Assembly: GCA_022578605.1 (NCBI GenBank)
Contig: MU394052.1
Span: forward strand, 1,426,001 to 1,490,000
Source of the DNA: Camillea tinctor
Lineage: Eukaryota; Ascomycota; Sordariomycetes; Xylariales; Xylariaceae
Length of the DNA stretch: 64,000 nucleotides
Reading direction: 5' to 3'
Positions within the stretch are counted from its first letter, which is position 1. Each line of letters opens with the position of its first letter. The position numbers and the translations under genes were made by a program. Under the pieces are notes generated by a model. The model saw only the letters and a program-made list of their open reading frames with translations. It was not told where the DNA came from and ran no database searches. This document shows positions 53,666-64,000 of this stretch, piece after piece.

Positions 53666-55793
53666 TGTGACTGGATTTTTGTTTCCTTTGAAAGTAATTC
53701 TGTCTGTCTTGTCTATCCCCAAGGGAATGTCTGAATGTTAGTAACCTATTTCATTTAGAGAGTTCTTAAGAACTCACATCACTAGTTACCAACTTTGTTA
53801 AAATACTAAGTGTATTGTATTGTATATGTAGAAGACTCTAGATATACGGCGGAGAATACAAAAGCAAACAGATATCTAAGGTCAATGTTACAGGATTCCA
53901 TAGTATTCAACATATACTATATACCCTGTCTAATGTCCCCCCTCTCCTCTTCGATTCTCCTCCTTCCTCCTCTTGTCTCCTCTCGTCCGAACTGGAAAAA
54001 CTTGCGGATTAACAACACTAATGACGCAGGCAATACAGTTCTAAGCATCGCGCTGTCTTCACTACCAACCATGTAAACAGTCCCATGTGATCTTGATCAA
54101 CGTCTCACACGCGGTTGTGGGACTTCGGTTAACTATAGCCTAGCGGGACCGAGACTGAGGGGTTTGCGGAGGCCCGTACCTTTTATATTTTAAGCAAGTT
54201 CAGTCTAGTCCCTGATGAGCCTGTAAGAAGCCAGAATCGGATAACCGGACCAAGCCCAGAACACGCTACTGAAGCCAAATTCTATGCAGGGGGTTACCAG
54301 TTAGCAAGCAACCTTGGTTGTCTCCTGAGAGGTCCTAGGAACCCCAGATCGAGTTGAGACGCTATTCGCATTTGAACTTCGTAAAACATACTGGGGACCC
54401 GGTTGCTCAGTCTGTGCTCGATTCTAATCAAACAAATGAAAAAAAAAAAGGCCAGGCCTAGAATCACTCGAGTTTATGAGAATATTGCAGAAATGAGAGT
54501 TGAAGAGGCACGATTGAAACTATATATAGGTACAGAGGATATCATGTAACCTATTAGTATTAATAATATCTAACATAGGTATAACTGTTCCAATGCCTAC
54601 TACATATTGATGTATGTAACCTACTAGGTTAGTAGTTCCAAGCCAAACTAGACTTGTCGGTACATTAAATTCACTGGACCGGAGTTTTGTACTAATGGCT
54701 ATCGGAGAATAGGAAAATAAAAAAATAAAACGAAACAAAACAAAACGGCTAAGCATTTTCTCGGTTGTTTAATGAAACCGCAGTTGACATCAATATCACG
54801 TATATCCTATTAATGTGATGATTATACTACCTTAGTAGTAACCCTTTCGTCTTTTTATCGTAGGACATATCTTCTCTAGTCACCTAGGTGATCTAGAAAT
54901 ATTTATCGGTATGTATAAAGCGATTTTGCATTTAACCAGACTATGTTGTTATTCTTGGAAGCGTGATTACTTATATACACGGTCTGTCCATCTAATCAAT
55001 CGGCACTTGGCCGCATGTTTATAGACGGGCTTATGTACAACTATAATGTATAATATTGAGGTATATATATATATAGCTGGTCGTAGATAATGACGCATCG
55101 ACCTATTGGTGAATCTATAGCTCAGCCCTATGTAAGAGAATTCCAGTGTTACGGATTTCCGCTAATGCAACCAGTTGGGTTTTATTTGCTCTATAGAATC
55201 GTTCTAGAAGCTTGGAACCGATAGAACCAGGTAACTTTTTCCAGGTCTCAAGGTGTTATTGATAATTAAACTCTGCATGTCCACCCTGATAACATGCACC
55301 GAACTTTCAACTTAGCTGACAAACTCCTCCACATACACAAGGCGAGCTCCATGTAGGCATTCGTACGGAATTTATGCATGTAAGCACTTGCAGATGTACA
55401 AAGGGGTTAGAGCGGACATCGAACTATCCCCAGGTACCTCTCTTATGCAGCTCCAGTAGTCACAAGTGGTTTTGCTTCCAATTCAGCCTGCCGTCACACG
55501 TGTGATATATTCCTTGTGAGCAATGAACTTTGATCATCACATATCAACCTCGCGTCTAATCCCTGTCTCGGCCCGGAGCTGGCGAGAATGCGCCGTGGAT
55601 TGCTTACATTTACTTCTCGTTCTCTGCACGAGAAAGGCACAGATGAATCGTCTCTCGAGAATCTTGTCTCATGTCGCTGCCTGCGCTGCATTTAAATAGG
55701 GTATTTTGGGAACAGCTGGATAGTATTGGTTCCTGTATGCAGGTTGAGCCTCACCTTATTTGTAACGACAGCGTCATATAAATCAGAGCAAAA
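53666..55793. other. 2.1-kb AT-rich intergenic region
   Basis: Divergent region between the SET/post-SET gene and the aldolase gene. AT-rich with TAGGT/ACCTA words; no gene recognised. Confidence 0.5.
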
Positions 55794-57154
55794 ATGAGAT
55801 TGTGTTTCCGTCTTCTCGTGCCCTTCTTTTCTCTTGTGGCTGGGGGAACGAAAAGTGTTAGACAGGCAGATAATGTCACCACGGGAAACCCTCCACCGCT
55901 TGGCGTGTATGTGCCAGTACCAACCTTTTTTGTAAGCCAGAACGCATCGAATTATAACCCCATTGCCGCACCCGTGGACATCAACACCCAAGTTGCGTAT
56001 TCTCTATACCTTGCAAAGGCCGGCATCACTGGATTGGTCTTATTTGGAAGCACAGGGGAGGCAATACACGTCACGAATGACGAACGGGTCAGAGTGATAT
56101 CGGCTACCAGGAAAGCCCTCGATGAAGCAGGTTTCGAGGAATACCCCATAACTGCGGGCACCGTCACCCAAATATTCGACGAGACGATTGCCCAGCTGCA
56201 ATCTGCCAAGCAAGCTGGTGCACAATGGGGTGTCTGCCTGGTACCTGGTTATTTTGCTGCGGCTACCTCGCAAGAGGGTATTATCGACTGGTTCACGGCC
56301 ATAGCCGACAGGAGCCCCTTGCCCATAATGATGTAAGTATGACATAAAGGCCATTATGTTACTGATGGCGACTGTTCGAGATTGCTCTTTTTCCTGGGAA
56401 CGAATATCCCTCTTACTGGCGTAGAGGGGGTTGTTAGAGATCTAGACTAGCTTCGTGTGCCTTGCAGACTCACAGGCACCCCTAGAAACCTCGTAAAGAG
56501 TTGCACACTACCGTATTACATCACTGCCCTAGTAAAAAAAAGATAGTATGATGTGGGGAGCGGATATTCTCGTCTTAAAGAGGCTTTATCAGAAACGGCG
56601 TCTCACTTACTAATACCTTCTACCCTAGTTATGACTACCCAACGGTCTCGAACAATATCAGGGTCACCCCAGCTACATATGCTGAGCTAGCCAAGCACCC
56701 TAACATTGTAGGGGCTAAGTTGGCGCATCAAGATCTGTCGTGGCACGCCCAGATTTGCTCAAATCCGTCAATCGACTATACCCACTTTCACCCCTATACT
56801 GGCCTGGGTCAACAGTTACTACCTGCGGTGGCAGTCGGCGCTACCGGCGCTGTCGACGTGGTCTCTGCTTTCTTTCCTAAGTCAGTGGTGCACTTGTATA
56901 GTCTGATCAGCAAAGAGCAACCAACAGTGGACGAGATCAAGGCGTCGAAGTTGTTGCAATACAAAGTCAGTGCGGTGGGAGAATTCGCGAACAAGTGGAG
57001 CATCCTGGGGATCAAGGAGGCTATTAGCCGTTTGAGGAACTTTGGTGATCGGGATGGCGTGCGACTACCATTGTTGGGCACGATTTCCGAGGAGGAATGG
57101 GCGAGCTGGCGGGATGTTTTCGAGATAATGGAAGAACAGGAAAATAGTCTGTAG
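55794..57154 (+). CDS. DapA-family (dihydrodipicolinate synthase-like) aldolase, two exons
   Basis: Exons 55794-56332 and 56629-57154 give 354 residues. The intron (56333-56628) is unusually long for this window (296 bp), with a GTAAGT donor, an ACTAAT branch site and a CCTAG acceptor; splicing gives LPIMIYDYPTVSNN. Family hallmarks are GSTGE (85-89), the catalytic Tyr in IYDYP (181 or 183) and the Schiff-base lysine in NIVGAKLAHQD (Lys210). Members are class I aldolases/lyases on pyruvate-type substrates, for example 4-hydroxy-2-oxoglutarate aldolase or the 3-deoxy-hexulosonate aldolase of galacturonate use; which applies is undecided. The N-terminus (MRLCFRLLVPFFSLVAGG) is hydrophobic and could be a signal peptide or an unusual extension; a shorter isoform cannot be excluded. 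The residues after Lys210 are continuous to the stop. Confidence 0.87.
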
Positions 57155-58297
57155 GTCCAGGTAGGGACCGACCCGGTACGGTATTCATCGAGACCTCAAC
57201 GATCCACCTTGGGTGCGTCTACCTATCTAACCTAGACGTGACACCATGTATGTGATGTGCGTATAGATAGTATAATGCGATGGAGATGGCATGCTTAGCT
57301 GTGCATGTAGATGATGTCGACTCTTGCGCACCTTACTAAGATCGTGATCGTCTCCTCTTTCTAGCGTCCGCTGTGCTGATCCAATAATGAGTCAGTACCT
57401 TTCCATGCCTATCATTATAGACACATGAGATCAGACGTATGTAGTAATTGGGTAGCTGCAAACCCTGTTGAATTATTTTAACAGTTTTGGGGGTTTCCTT
57501 TTTTTTTTTTTCCATTTCCCCTCTGTGTGAAGTGGAGATGATGAAATATGTAGTACTTAAGTAAATAGGAAGAGAAGGAAGAGAGGATTTGACTTGCTGT
57601 GAATGAATGGAGACGACTAAAAGTGCTGGCGGAGCAGTCTGTGTAACCTGCAGCTAACATAACTCATCAAATAATTCCAGATCTGGCAGTTTTTCGATTA
57701 CCTAAGCCACAACTTTAGATAACCTAATAACTTAGTTTCCAAGGTTTGTAGCCCGCAACCCGTTCCTACTTAGCCACAGACGCCACATATCTTAACCTAC
57801 CTTAAACGTTTTCCCATGATGCCTTCAATGTTTATTCTACTACGTTACCTTTACATCTCGAGATACATAAATAAAACATCGACCTATCATTTTGATTGTT
57901 ATATAATAGTTTCATCCATTACAACTTAAAACTCGCCAACCTCTATTTATCTCTTATCTTTTTTCTTTTAAGGAATATGGCTGGTGATCGCCCCCTCCCA
58001 TGCTACCCAAAAGATGGCAAGGCCTATGGCGGATGCTAGAAAAAAAAACACTCAAGCGACAGCGGGAATCCACAATCATTTAGCTTGGTGCTGACAGGCT
58101 TCACCATCCTGGTCTTTTTTTTTTCCTGTTGTTTTTTTTTCTCCTTTAAGGAAGCACGGTTGACAGGCGTGACGTGCATTTGCTCCGCCGATCATGTGGA
58201 GATCCCGCCTGAAACCTCACTTAGCTTCATAGACGGTCAGCTGGAAGTGGGATACATGGCCGTGTCTGCGAAGAATATTTTTTGCTCATGTGGTCAA

Positions 58298-58594
58298 TCA
58301 GAAACCGGTGTTGGGATATACCGGGTTAAGGATATGATCTTTTAGCCATCTGAAAATGCGGTCGAGCTTCTCCGAAACTACCAGATAGGCCACCCAACCC
58401 TCCTCGTACCACTGTGAGCCTAGCAGGTCGTGCCACTGGGGGTTGACGAATTGCTGCTGCGATATCAGCCTTGTTTGATGCATGGGACCTAACGCTTCAG
58501 ACGTCATCCAGACGCTATGGGATAGGGCATAGGGTGCGTGCGACAGGTCGCAGCAGCGCAAGTCCTGCCAAACAACGTGGGGAGGGAAAGGCAA
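58298..58594 (-). pseudogene. Possible gene fragment or degraded exon, unknown
   Basis: A minus-strand open frame whose translation has protein-like composition (WHDLLGSQWYEEGWVAYL, VSEKLDRIFRWLKDHIL) and higher GC than its flanks. A TTTGGCAG sequence at about 58565-58572 could be a splice acceptor. Another minus frame (58504-58746) overlaps in a shifted frame, as expected for a frameshifted relic. No start or full domain could be assembled. Family not recognised. Confidence 0.25.
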
Positions 58595-59356
58595 TGGTGG
58601 TAGATGTCACCCTTCAAGTCATGTCCACCCCCCGAGCATTTCATGCCGAGACATGGCCTAGGGTAATTAGAAAAAAAAAACTGCCAGTCGCACCAATAGT
58701 CTAGGGTCCCTGCTAGCACAGTACACACAAGTAGCTCATGGAACATTCTCTGTTCAAGGTTCTATCTCTTCTGTGACGCTCCGCTCCGCTCTCGCACCTT
58801 GCACAGCCGTGCGCCGAAGACCCAGACGCCAATGCCAGTCTAAGCGAGAACCCCTTTGGAAAAGTCGCCGTCGTCTTGTCGAGCATCAAAACCCGTCAGA
58901 AGACCTACATTTCCTTGCTAATGGACCACGTGGTCAGCGAGTAACCGAACCCATACCCACTCTAAGTTGTAGGTATCAATTGGGCGCATGTCACCCAATC
59001 CGGCGGGACGTTTCGACCTTGGGCTTGACCTACTATCTAGGGAAATGGGATTTCAATATTTGTGGATGATGGATGGATAGATGTATGGTGTGGGGATGCT
59101 GATGTGACGATGTTTCGTAGTATGATGCTGATAAGGAGTCCCCTCCTGGTGTTCTGTTCTGCTACCTTGCTAATTTGAAATTCACGACCATGGCACACAT
59201 AAGAGGGGGAGAGCACTCGCATATCGGATTTTTTGGTTTAGTCCCCCATCCTCTTCATCTTCCAGCCATCTCTCCCATCGCCCCCTCAACACTACCCCAT
59301 CTTTTGCTGCTGTTCCTTCCGGCCGAACAAAACTTTTTATTACGACGATCAGGATG

Positions 59357-59518
59357 ATGATCCTCTCTTATAACCAACATATCCGGCTTGGTGATTCCCC
59401 CTTGCCATTGAATAGCTCGAAGGAAACCGGAGGCCACAAGCCCGAGCCAGCGCCTAGGCCCGAGCCGCCAACGCCGAACCCGCCCGGACCCGATAACGGT
59501 CGCGCCTCATTGATGTGA
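59357..59518 (+). other. Small proline-rich open frame, uncertain
   Basis: ATG at 59357 (another at 59354) opens about 53 codons ending in a GC-rich, proline-rich stretch (KPEPAPRPEPPTPNPPGP) that stops at 59518. Composition contrasts sharply with the AT-rich flanks, so it could be the last exon of a lost gene or a small gene. Not recognised. Confidence 0.2.
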
Positions 59519-62005
59519 TGGATTTCCTCGAAGTTTCGGCCCTATATGAGGATTTGGTTTATGAAGAATAAGGAGGACCGTCGCTGCACTGATGGTTGTA
59601 AGTTAATAAATCTAACCATCTCGTCCTGCCCGTATTTACTGCATCAAGAAGACGCTAATATTGAGATCGATAGCATCAAATGTTAAAACATCATGAGAAT
59701 TCATGAATATCACGGCCCAGGAGCCATTGTCAGTCTTACCAGGCAGTATGATTCTCATCTCCGTGGTTTTAGACGGAATTGCTCGGGGATTATCCCTAGC
59801 TGCATATATTCTATCTGCTGCTCGTTGCTTGTTACGGGGTGGTTATTATCGTTTACTCTTCGTCTACCTATCTCTCAGCCCTCACTCCCTTTGGTGGCCT
59901 CCTCTCCTCACTCTGATGTATTATTGTATATGGTGATGGCGGATAGTATTTAACCACAGTTAGCTTGGCTGTAGGGTAGTGCTCCTCGAAGATTATAGAA
60001 ATGGAGCTCAATAATCCTCGCCCAATGATCGTTCGTCGGAACCGTAACAATACCAATTCTCATAGCCGTCATCTCTATATTCGAATCTGGCTACGTAATA
60101 CCACTCATTACTTTTCTCTTACCTTGAGTTCGTCTAGTCTTGTACCCCCACATAACCCCCTCGCCCCTAGCCTAACCTAGTAGATACCAAACTAAAGGTT
60201 AAGAAATTCAAATAGACTAGCGCAGTACCTAGGTTTTGAACTGGGATATGTCATCTAGCATTCAGATATATGCTGCACTTATTAATCATAAAGGATTATC
60301 TGGATTCAGGATTCAGGGGTTAAGGGGTATTTAGGACCCTTAATGCTTCTACCTAAATAACCTAGGAGGGATAAAATGTGAAGGAATCAACAGCAGCATA
60401 CCACAGGAGCTAGTTAAGTAGATACAGTAAAGCTTATTTAATTTATATACTGGTCTACACATGATGAGAAATGTATTTTATTCGTTGCTTGGTTGAATAA
60501 GGGGTGGGAAGGAGAGCACATTGTACATAGTAGGTTTTGCTTTTGGATTATGATTAACAATAAGGTAAATATACTTAGTGTTTTCATAGCACCTAACACC
60601 AGCAACAATCCTAAAGGCAACCATAACATATTAATAGATTATTGATACAAGGTATGTTTAGGATATATGTAATTTGCAAAGTACTTAGCTTGAAAAGCGC
60701 TGTCTTGCTACAGTTAGCCCTGGCTAGTACCTAGGAATAGCCATAATAATGGAAAGAGCACATTAGGTGAATGCCTCTTGTAGGCTCACCTGCACAGTGG
60801 TAACTGAAGGAGGGAAGTATATATGTAATTAATAAGGTGCACATGCGGTTAGGTAGGTACACAGGCATATTCTTTCCTTGTGAGTGTTTTGTTAGTTAGA
60901 TAAGGTACCTACAACATGTACCATGTAGTACCTACTACATTAGTACATAGTATGTAGTAGGTTGGCATTGGCTGCAGGTAGGTCACTTACTACGGGAAGG
61001 AAGGAACTATTTCCAATGTTGCTACTGCTTTTTTTTTTTTTTTAAAAAAAGGGTTAAATAAAGAAAGAACTAGGTAAGTACATGAGCTAAGGAGGTAATG
61101 TACTTCAACGACATGGACAGTCGTCAATCCGATGCAGTTCTCTGACTTCACTTTTCTCCCCAGACGTGCTTTCGCTCCCTACCTCCTCCAACTTGACTAT
61201 CTGGAAGCAGGATCTTTCTTACCTACCATATCCACGAGTACATTAAAACTGCGGGTAGGTGAGCTGCAGCTGTGGCGGTAGATATATGTTTTGTAGAGAG
61301 ACTTGACTGATATATATCTTTGCTCGAGTTTGTTGCCCTTGTAACCATTCTTCCATCGATCCGTTCTCAACCACCACGCGTCCACGTTCACGAGCATCGC
61401 GTCCTCCTCTGTCGAACGACGACCTCATTGACCTGCCATTGGAACTTATATGACTAACCATTGCTGATTGCTGCCTCTCGCTTTTCTTGTTTCCTTTCTT
61501 TTCTTTTCTTTTCTTTCTTTGGTACGTGGACTTTTGAAAAATAAATAGTGTTGTTTTTTTTCAACCCTTTCTTTTTTCCCCATTCCCATTCCCATTCACT
61601 ACATGTAGGCAAACATTTTGAGCCTTGATGTTTTTTCCTCATTCTCTTTCTAATTCATCCACTTCTCCCATTTTCTACTAAAAAAAATCCATCGCCGTCT
61701 TTACCACCACAACTACTTTTTTTTCTCCCATCCTTTCTATGTTATTCACCATCTCCAACCTCTCCTACTATTTTCACTTCTTTTACTACCTTCACTACCC
61801 ACACCTGTTTACTTACCTATCATCATTGAACCTACCATACTTTACTCCAGCCTTCTAACAACAACTTCCATATCCCATCTCTTATTTCTCCTTTCCACCT
61901 ATGCACACACTTCATGCACACAATTCGTCTATCCACTGTTATCTCCTGCACTGCCAACTCAAAGAAGTAGAAGCAAAGCTTCTTGGTAGTTCTCTTAGTA
62001 TCACA

Positions 62006-62015
62006 TTCACGTGAA
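62006..62015. promoter_or_regulatory. TTCACGTGAA palindrome upstream of the eIF4E-motif gene
   Basis: Ten-base palindrome with the CACGTG core, 56 bp before the in-frame ATG at 62071 and about 460 bp before the ATG at 62473. Likely a bHLH site by motif only. Confidence 0.4.
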
Positions 62016-62472
62016 ACCCCATTACACTTCTCTCATCTATACTGTACACCCCCCTGCTCTTAACACCATCATGTCGTTGACTCACCAGGAGCTTGTTGTA
62101 GACTGTTATAACAGGCTCATGTCGATGCAAGTGCATGACAAGTGTTTTACTTCAGCTCTCATCGCCGAGGTCAAGCATCTCCTCCGAGACAGCAAGTATT
62201 GTAACCATGTTTTTGTTCTCGCCGACAATAAGTCTAGTTTTGGACTGAGAGACCTTCGAGCCGTTGAAAATCAGTTTATCAGGTCTCAGCTTGAGCTCCA
62301 GAACATTACTGACCTTCCCAGATGCCTTGCCCAGGTTTCTGCCATTCTTGACTTTGTGTCTAACTTTTTTGCAAAGTCTAGCCCTCAAGACACCTTCTGC
62401 CCCACCGTCTTTCTCTGGAAAAACCCCGAGAGCCCACGGATCTACAGTCTCTTCGTCTTTCTCACATGCAGC

Positions 62473-64000
62473 ATGGCTTCCCACTCCTACACTATTGAGC
62501 AGTTACTCGGATTACGGCAAAGATTGCAAGCTTCCGACGCTGCACTTGAGGGACTGAAGAAAAGGCCCGAAATTGGTAAGGAATATTTTGCCCTCTGTTT
62601 TTCTTCTTCTTTTTTGTTTGTTTATTTATTTATTTTAACATTTATGCTTGTATTTCTCCTTCCACCCCTCCATCCCTCTTGTACCTTCCTTACTACCAAC
62701 CTAGCCAATTCTGTTTGTTAAATCCCTTGTTCTCTTCTCCTCCATCTCTTGCCTTGCTCTTCAGTCTTCAACTTAAACACACTTGATAACTCGAGCTCCT
62801 CCTTCAACCCCTTCTTCCTTTCTTTTAATCTAATTCCCCCCCACTGGTATCACTGCCTTAACATATTCCTCTAGGTGATATTGTCAAGGGTACACTTGCT
62901 GCTATGCCTCCCAACCAGCAAGCTCGCCGCCCAAAGAAAGCCAAGGAGGTCTCATCTACTGATAGTGATGAGATCCTTTTCCAAGGCAAAAAGCAAGCCG
63001 TCCAAGATGGTGGAGATATTCAATGGAAGTACCGCGGCCGTACCGGGTCCGAAGTCACTTCAAGCGAGCCCCTGTCGGCCCCTACCGGACTTCTTGCTCA
63101 ACAAAGTGAGGGATTCCAGAGATTCTTCAAAGCAGTTGCTTCTCCCACTCATGTTCGCGTCACAGCTGGCGGAAGAATCGTGCCCAACACCCGAGGCTCT
63201 GCATCTCCTACTGCCAAGTGGGACAAGGATCGAATCGTGCAGGAAGGACAAAATTCAGCAGAAGCTACTAAAGAAGGACAGCCCGAGATCGTCGCTAGTA
63301 CCGCTGGCCCAGCTCCCCCACCTCCCATGATGCAGCCTGTCTTCTCAGGCCACCCTGCTTTCTTCCACCATATGGGTTTGCCCATGCCTCTCTACCCTAT
63401 GCCTCCTGCGCTCCCTTGGGGCTATGGTATTCCACCCGGTCATGCTCCTCCCCCGAATGTGCCCCAACTTTTACCAGCTCCGAGTCAACAAAGCACTGCA
63501 ATTGCTTCGATCCATGGAAAGCCCGAGGATGATGGAGCTAAGAAGCCGAAGCCCGCTCCCGTCAAGATATCCCCTCCTGACCAGTTTGATCAAACCCGAC
63601 CTTTTGTTTTCAACGGCCATGTCTATCCTTCGACTATTACAGGACCTCCGCCTCATATGGCCCCATGCTTCCCAGGCCCCTATCTGCCTCCTGGTGTGAT
63701 TGGACACCCTGCTTTTGCTCCTGGCCGTTTCCAACCTATGCCTCACCCGTTATCTGCTGGCCCTGCACTTAGTTCAACCGGCCCTCAACCAGCTAGTGTT
63801 GGAGGTAGCTCTCAACACATTCAGCATCATCCGGGACCAAAACCGGCAGCTATGAATCCCATCACCTCGATCAGACCGAGTGAGATCACTAAGCGTCAAC
63901 TGGATACCCTCAGAGGATCTCTGCGATACTACGAGGACCAATTACAGTACAACAAGCATCAAATCGATGAGAAGGCAACTCAAACCCAGGCCCAAAATAT
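62473..64000 (+). CDS. Protein with N-terminal eIF4E-binding motif, Pro-rich, 3' partial
   Basis: Exon 1 is 62473-62575 and exon 2 begins at 62875, running open off the window edge. The intron (62576-62874, 299 bp) has GTAAGG and a CTCTAG acceptor; splicing gives PEIGDIVKG. The start MASHSYTIEQLLGLRQRL is chosen because it carries YTIEQLL, which fits the eIF4E-binding consensus YxxxxL plus a hydrophobic residue, at the very N-terminus as in 4E-BP/4E-T-like proteins, and because CATGCAG just before the ATG looks like an acceptor of a 5'-UTR intron. After a charged region (QARRPKKAKEV) comes a basic GRTGSE segment and a long Pro/Gly/His/Met-rich stretch, then helix-forming sequence (ITKRQLDTLRGSLRYYEDQL). 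It may regulate translation or mRNA decay. The same frame is open upstream to an ATG at 62071, which would add 134 residues. Confidence 0.7.

Larger units (their letters stand above)
57155..62070. other. 4.9-kb AT-rich desert with scattered gene-like fragments
   Basis: No intact gene recognised. Contains ACCTA/TAGGT-rich stretches (60150-60250, 60890-60980), homopolymer runs, and a moderately GC-rich island (about 58150-59500) with the possible fragments listed separately. The pyrimidine-rich end (61480-61970) looks like a long promoter/5' leader of the gene starting near 62473. Confidence 0.5.

Noticed and set aside
1..64000. Transposons, CRISPR arrays or rRNA genes
   Set aside because: Looked for reverse transcriptase, transposase, long terminal or inverted repeats and rRNA-like segments; none recognised.

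Overview
The window is nuclear DNA from a filamentous ascomycete (Pezizomycotina, most likely a sordariomycete). The evidence is short introns (50-130 bp) with GTANGT donors and CTNAC/CTAAC branch sites, fungal-only families (a HeLo-like/pseudokinase protein, a GPI cupredoxin, a fungal SET/post-SET protein), and AT-rich intergenic DNA full of ACCTA/TAGGT words. No transposon, rRNA, tRNA or CRISPR was recognised. One assembly gap (10 N) lies at 22957-22966 beside a 32-base G run.

Left part (1-13 kb) is accessory-like. It holds an EthD-domain protein facing a short-chain dehydrogenase, then a divergent pair (HeLo-like/pseudokinase protein on minus, protein kinase with ankyrin repeats on plus) that resembles fungal non-self-recognition genes, then an alpha/beta hydrolase and a three-exon cytochrome P450 on the same strand.

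Middle part (13-37 kb): a large NuA4-type bromodomain protein, a 3.9-kb gene-free stretch, a conserved coiled-coil protein, a secreted pepsin-type protease, the ER chaperone Lhs1, a second SDR, a GNAT acetyltransferase, 40S protein uS7 and a membrane cytochrome-b5-like protein.

Right part (37-64 kb): a GPI-anchored cupredoxin, the histone-fold protein MHF2/CENP-X, the mitochondrial ADP/ATP carrier, 40S protein eS25 (with an 8-nt microexon next to a GC-AG intron), a protein with a decayed Ulp1-like protease fold, a type II membrane protein of unknown role, a compact SET/post-SET protein, a DapA-family aldolase, a 5-kb AT-rich desert, and the 5' part of a protein carrying an eIF4E-binding motif that runs off the window.

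Most exon structures were rebuilt by hand from splice sites and checked by reading-frame continuity; no homology search was run. Housekeeping genes (bromodomain protein, ADP/ATP carrier, eS25, eIF4E-motif protein) share CACGTG palindromes upstream. Nothing here is a certain new system. The best candidates for a second look are the HeLo-pseudokinase/kinase-ankyrin pair, the pseudo-protease, the eS25 microexon, and the long in-frame leader of the eIF4E-motif gene.
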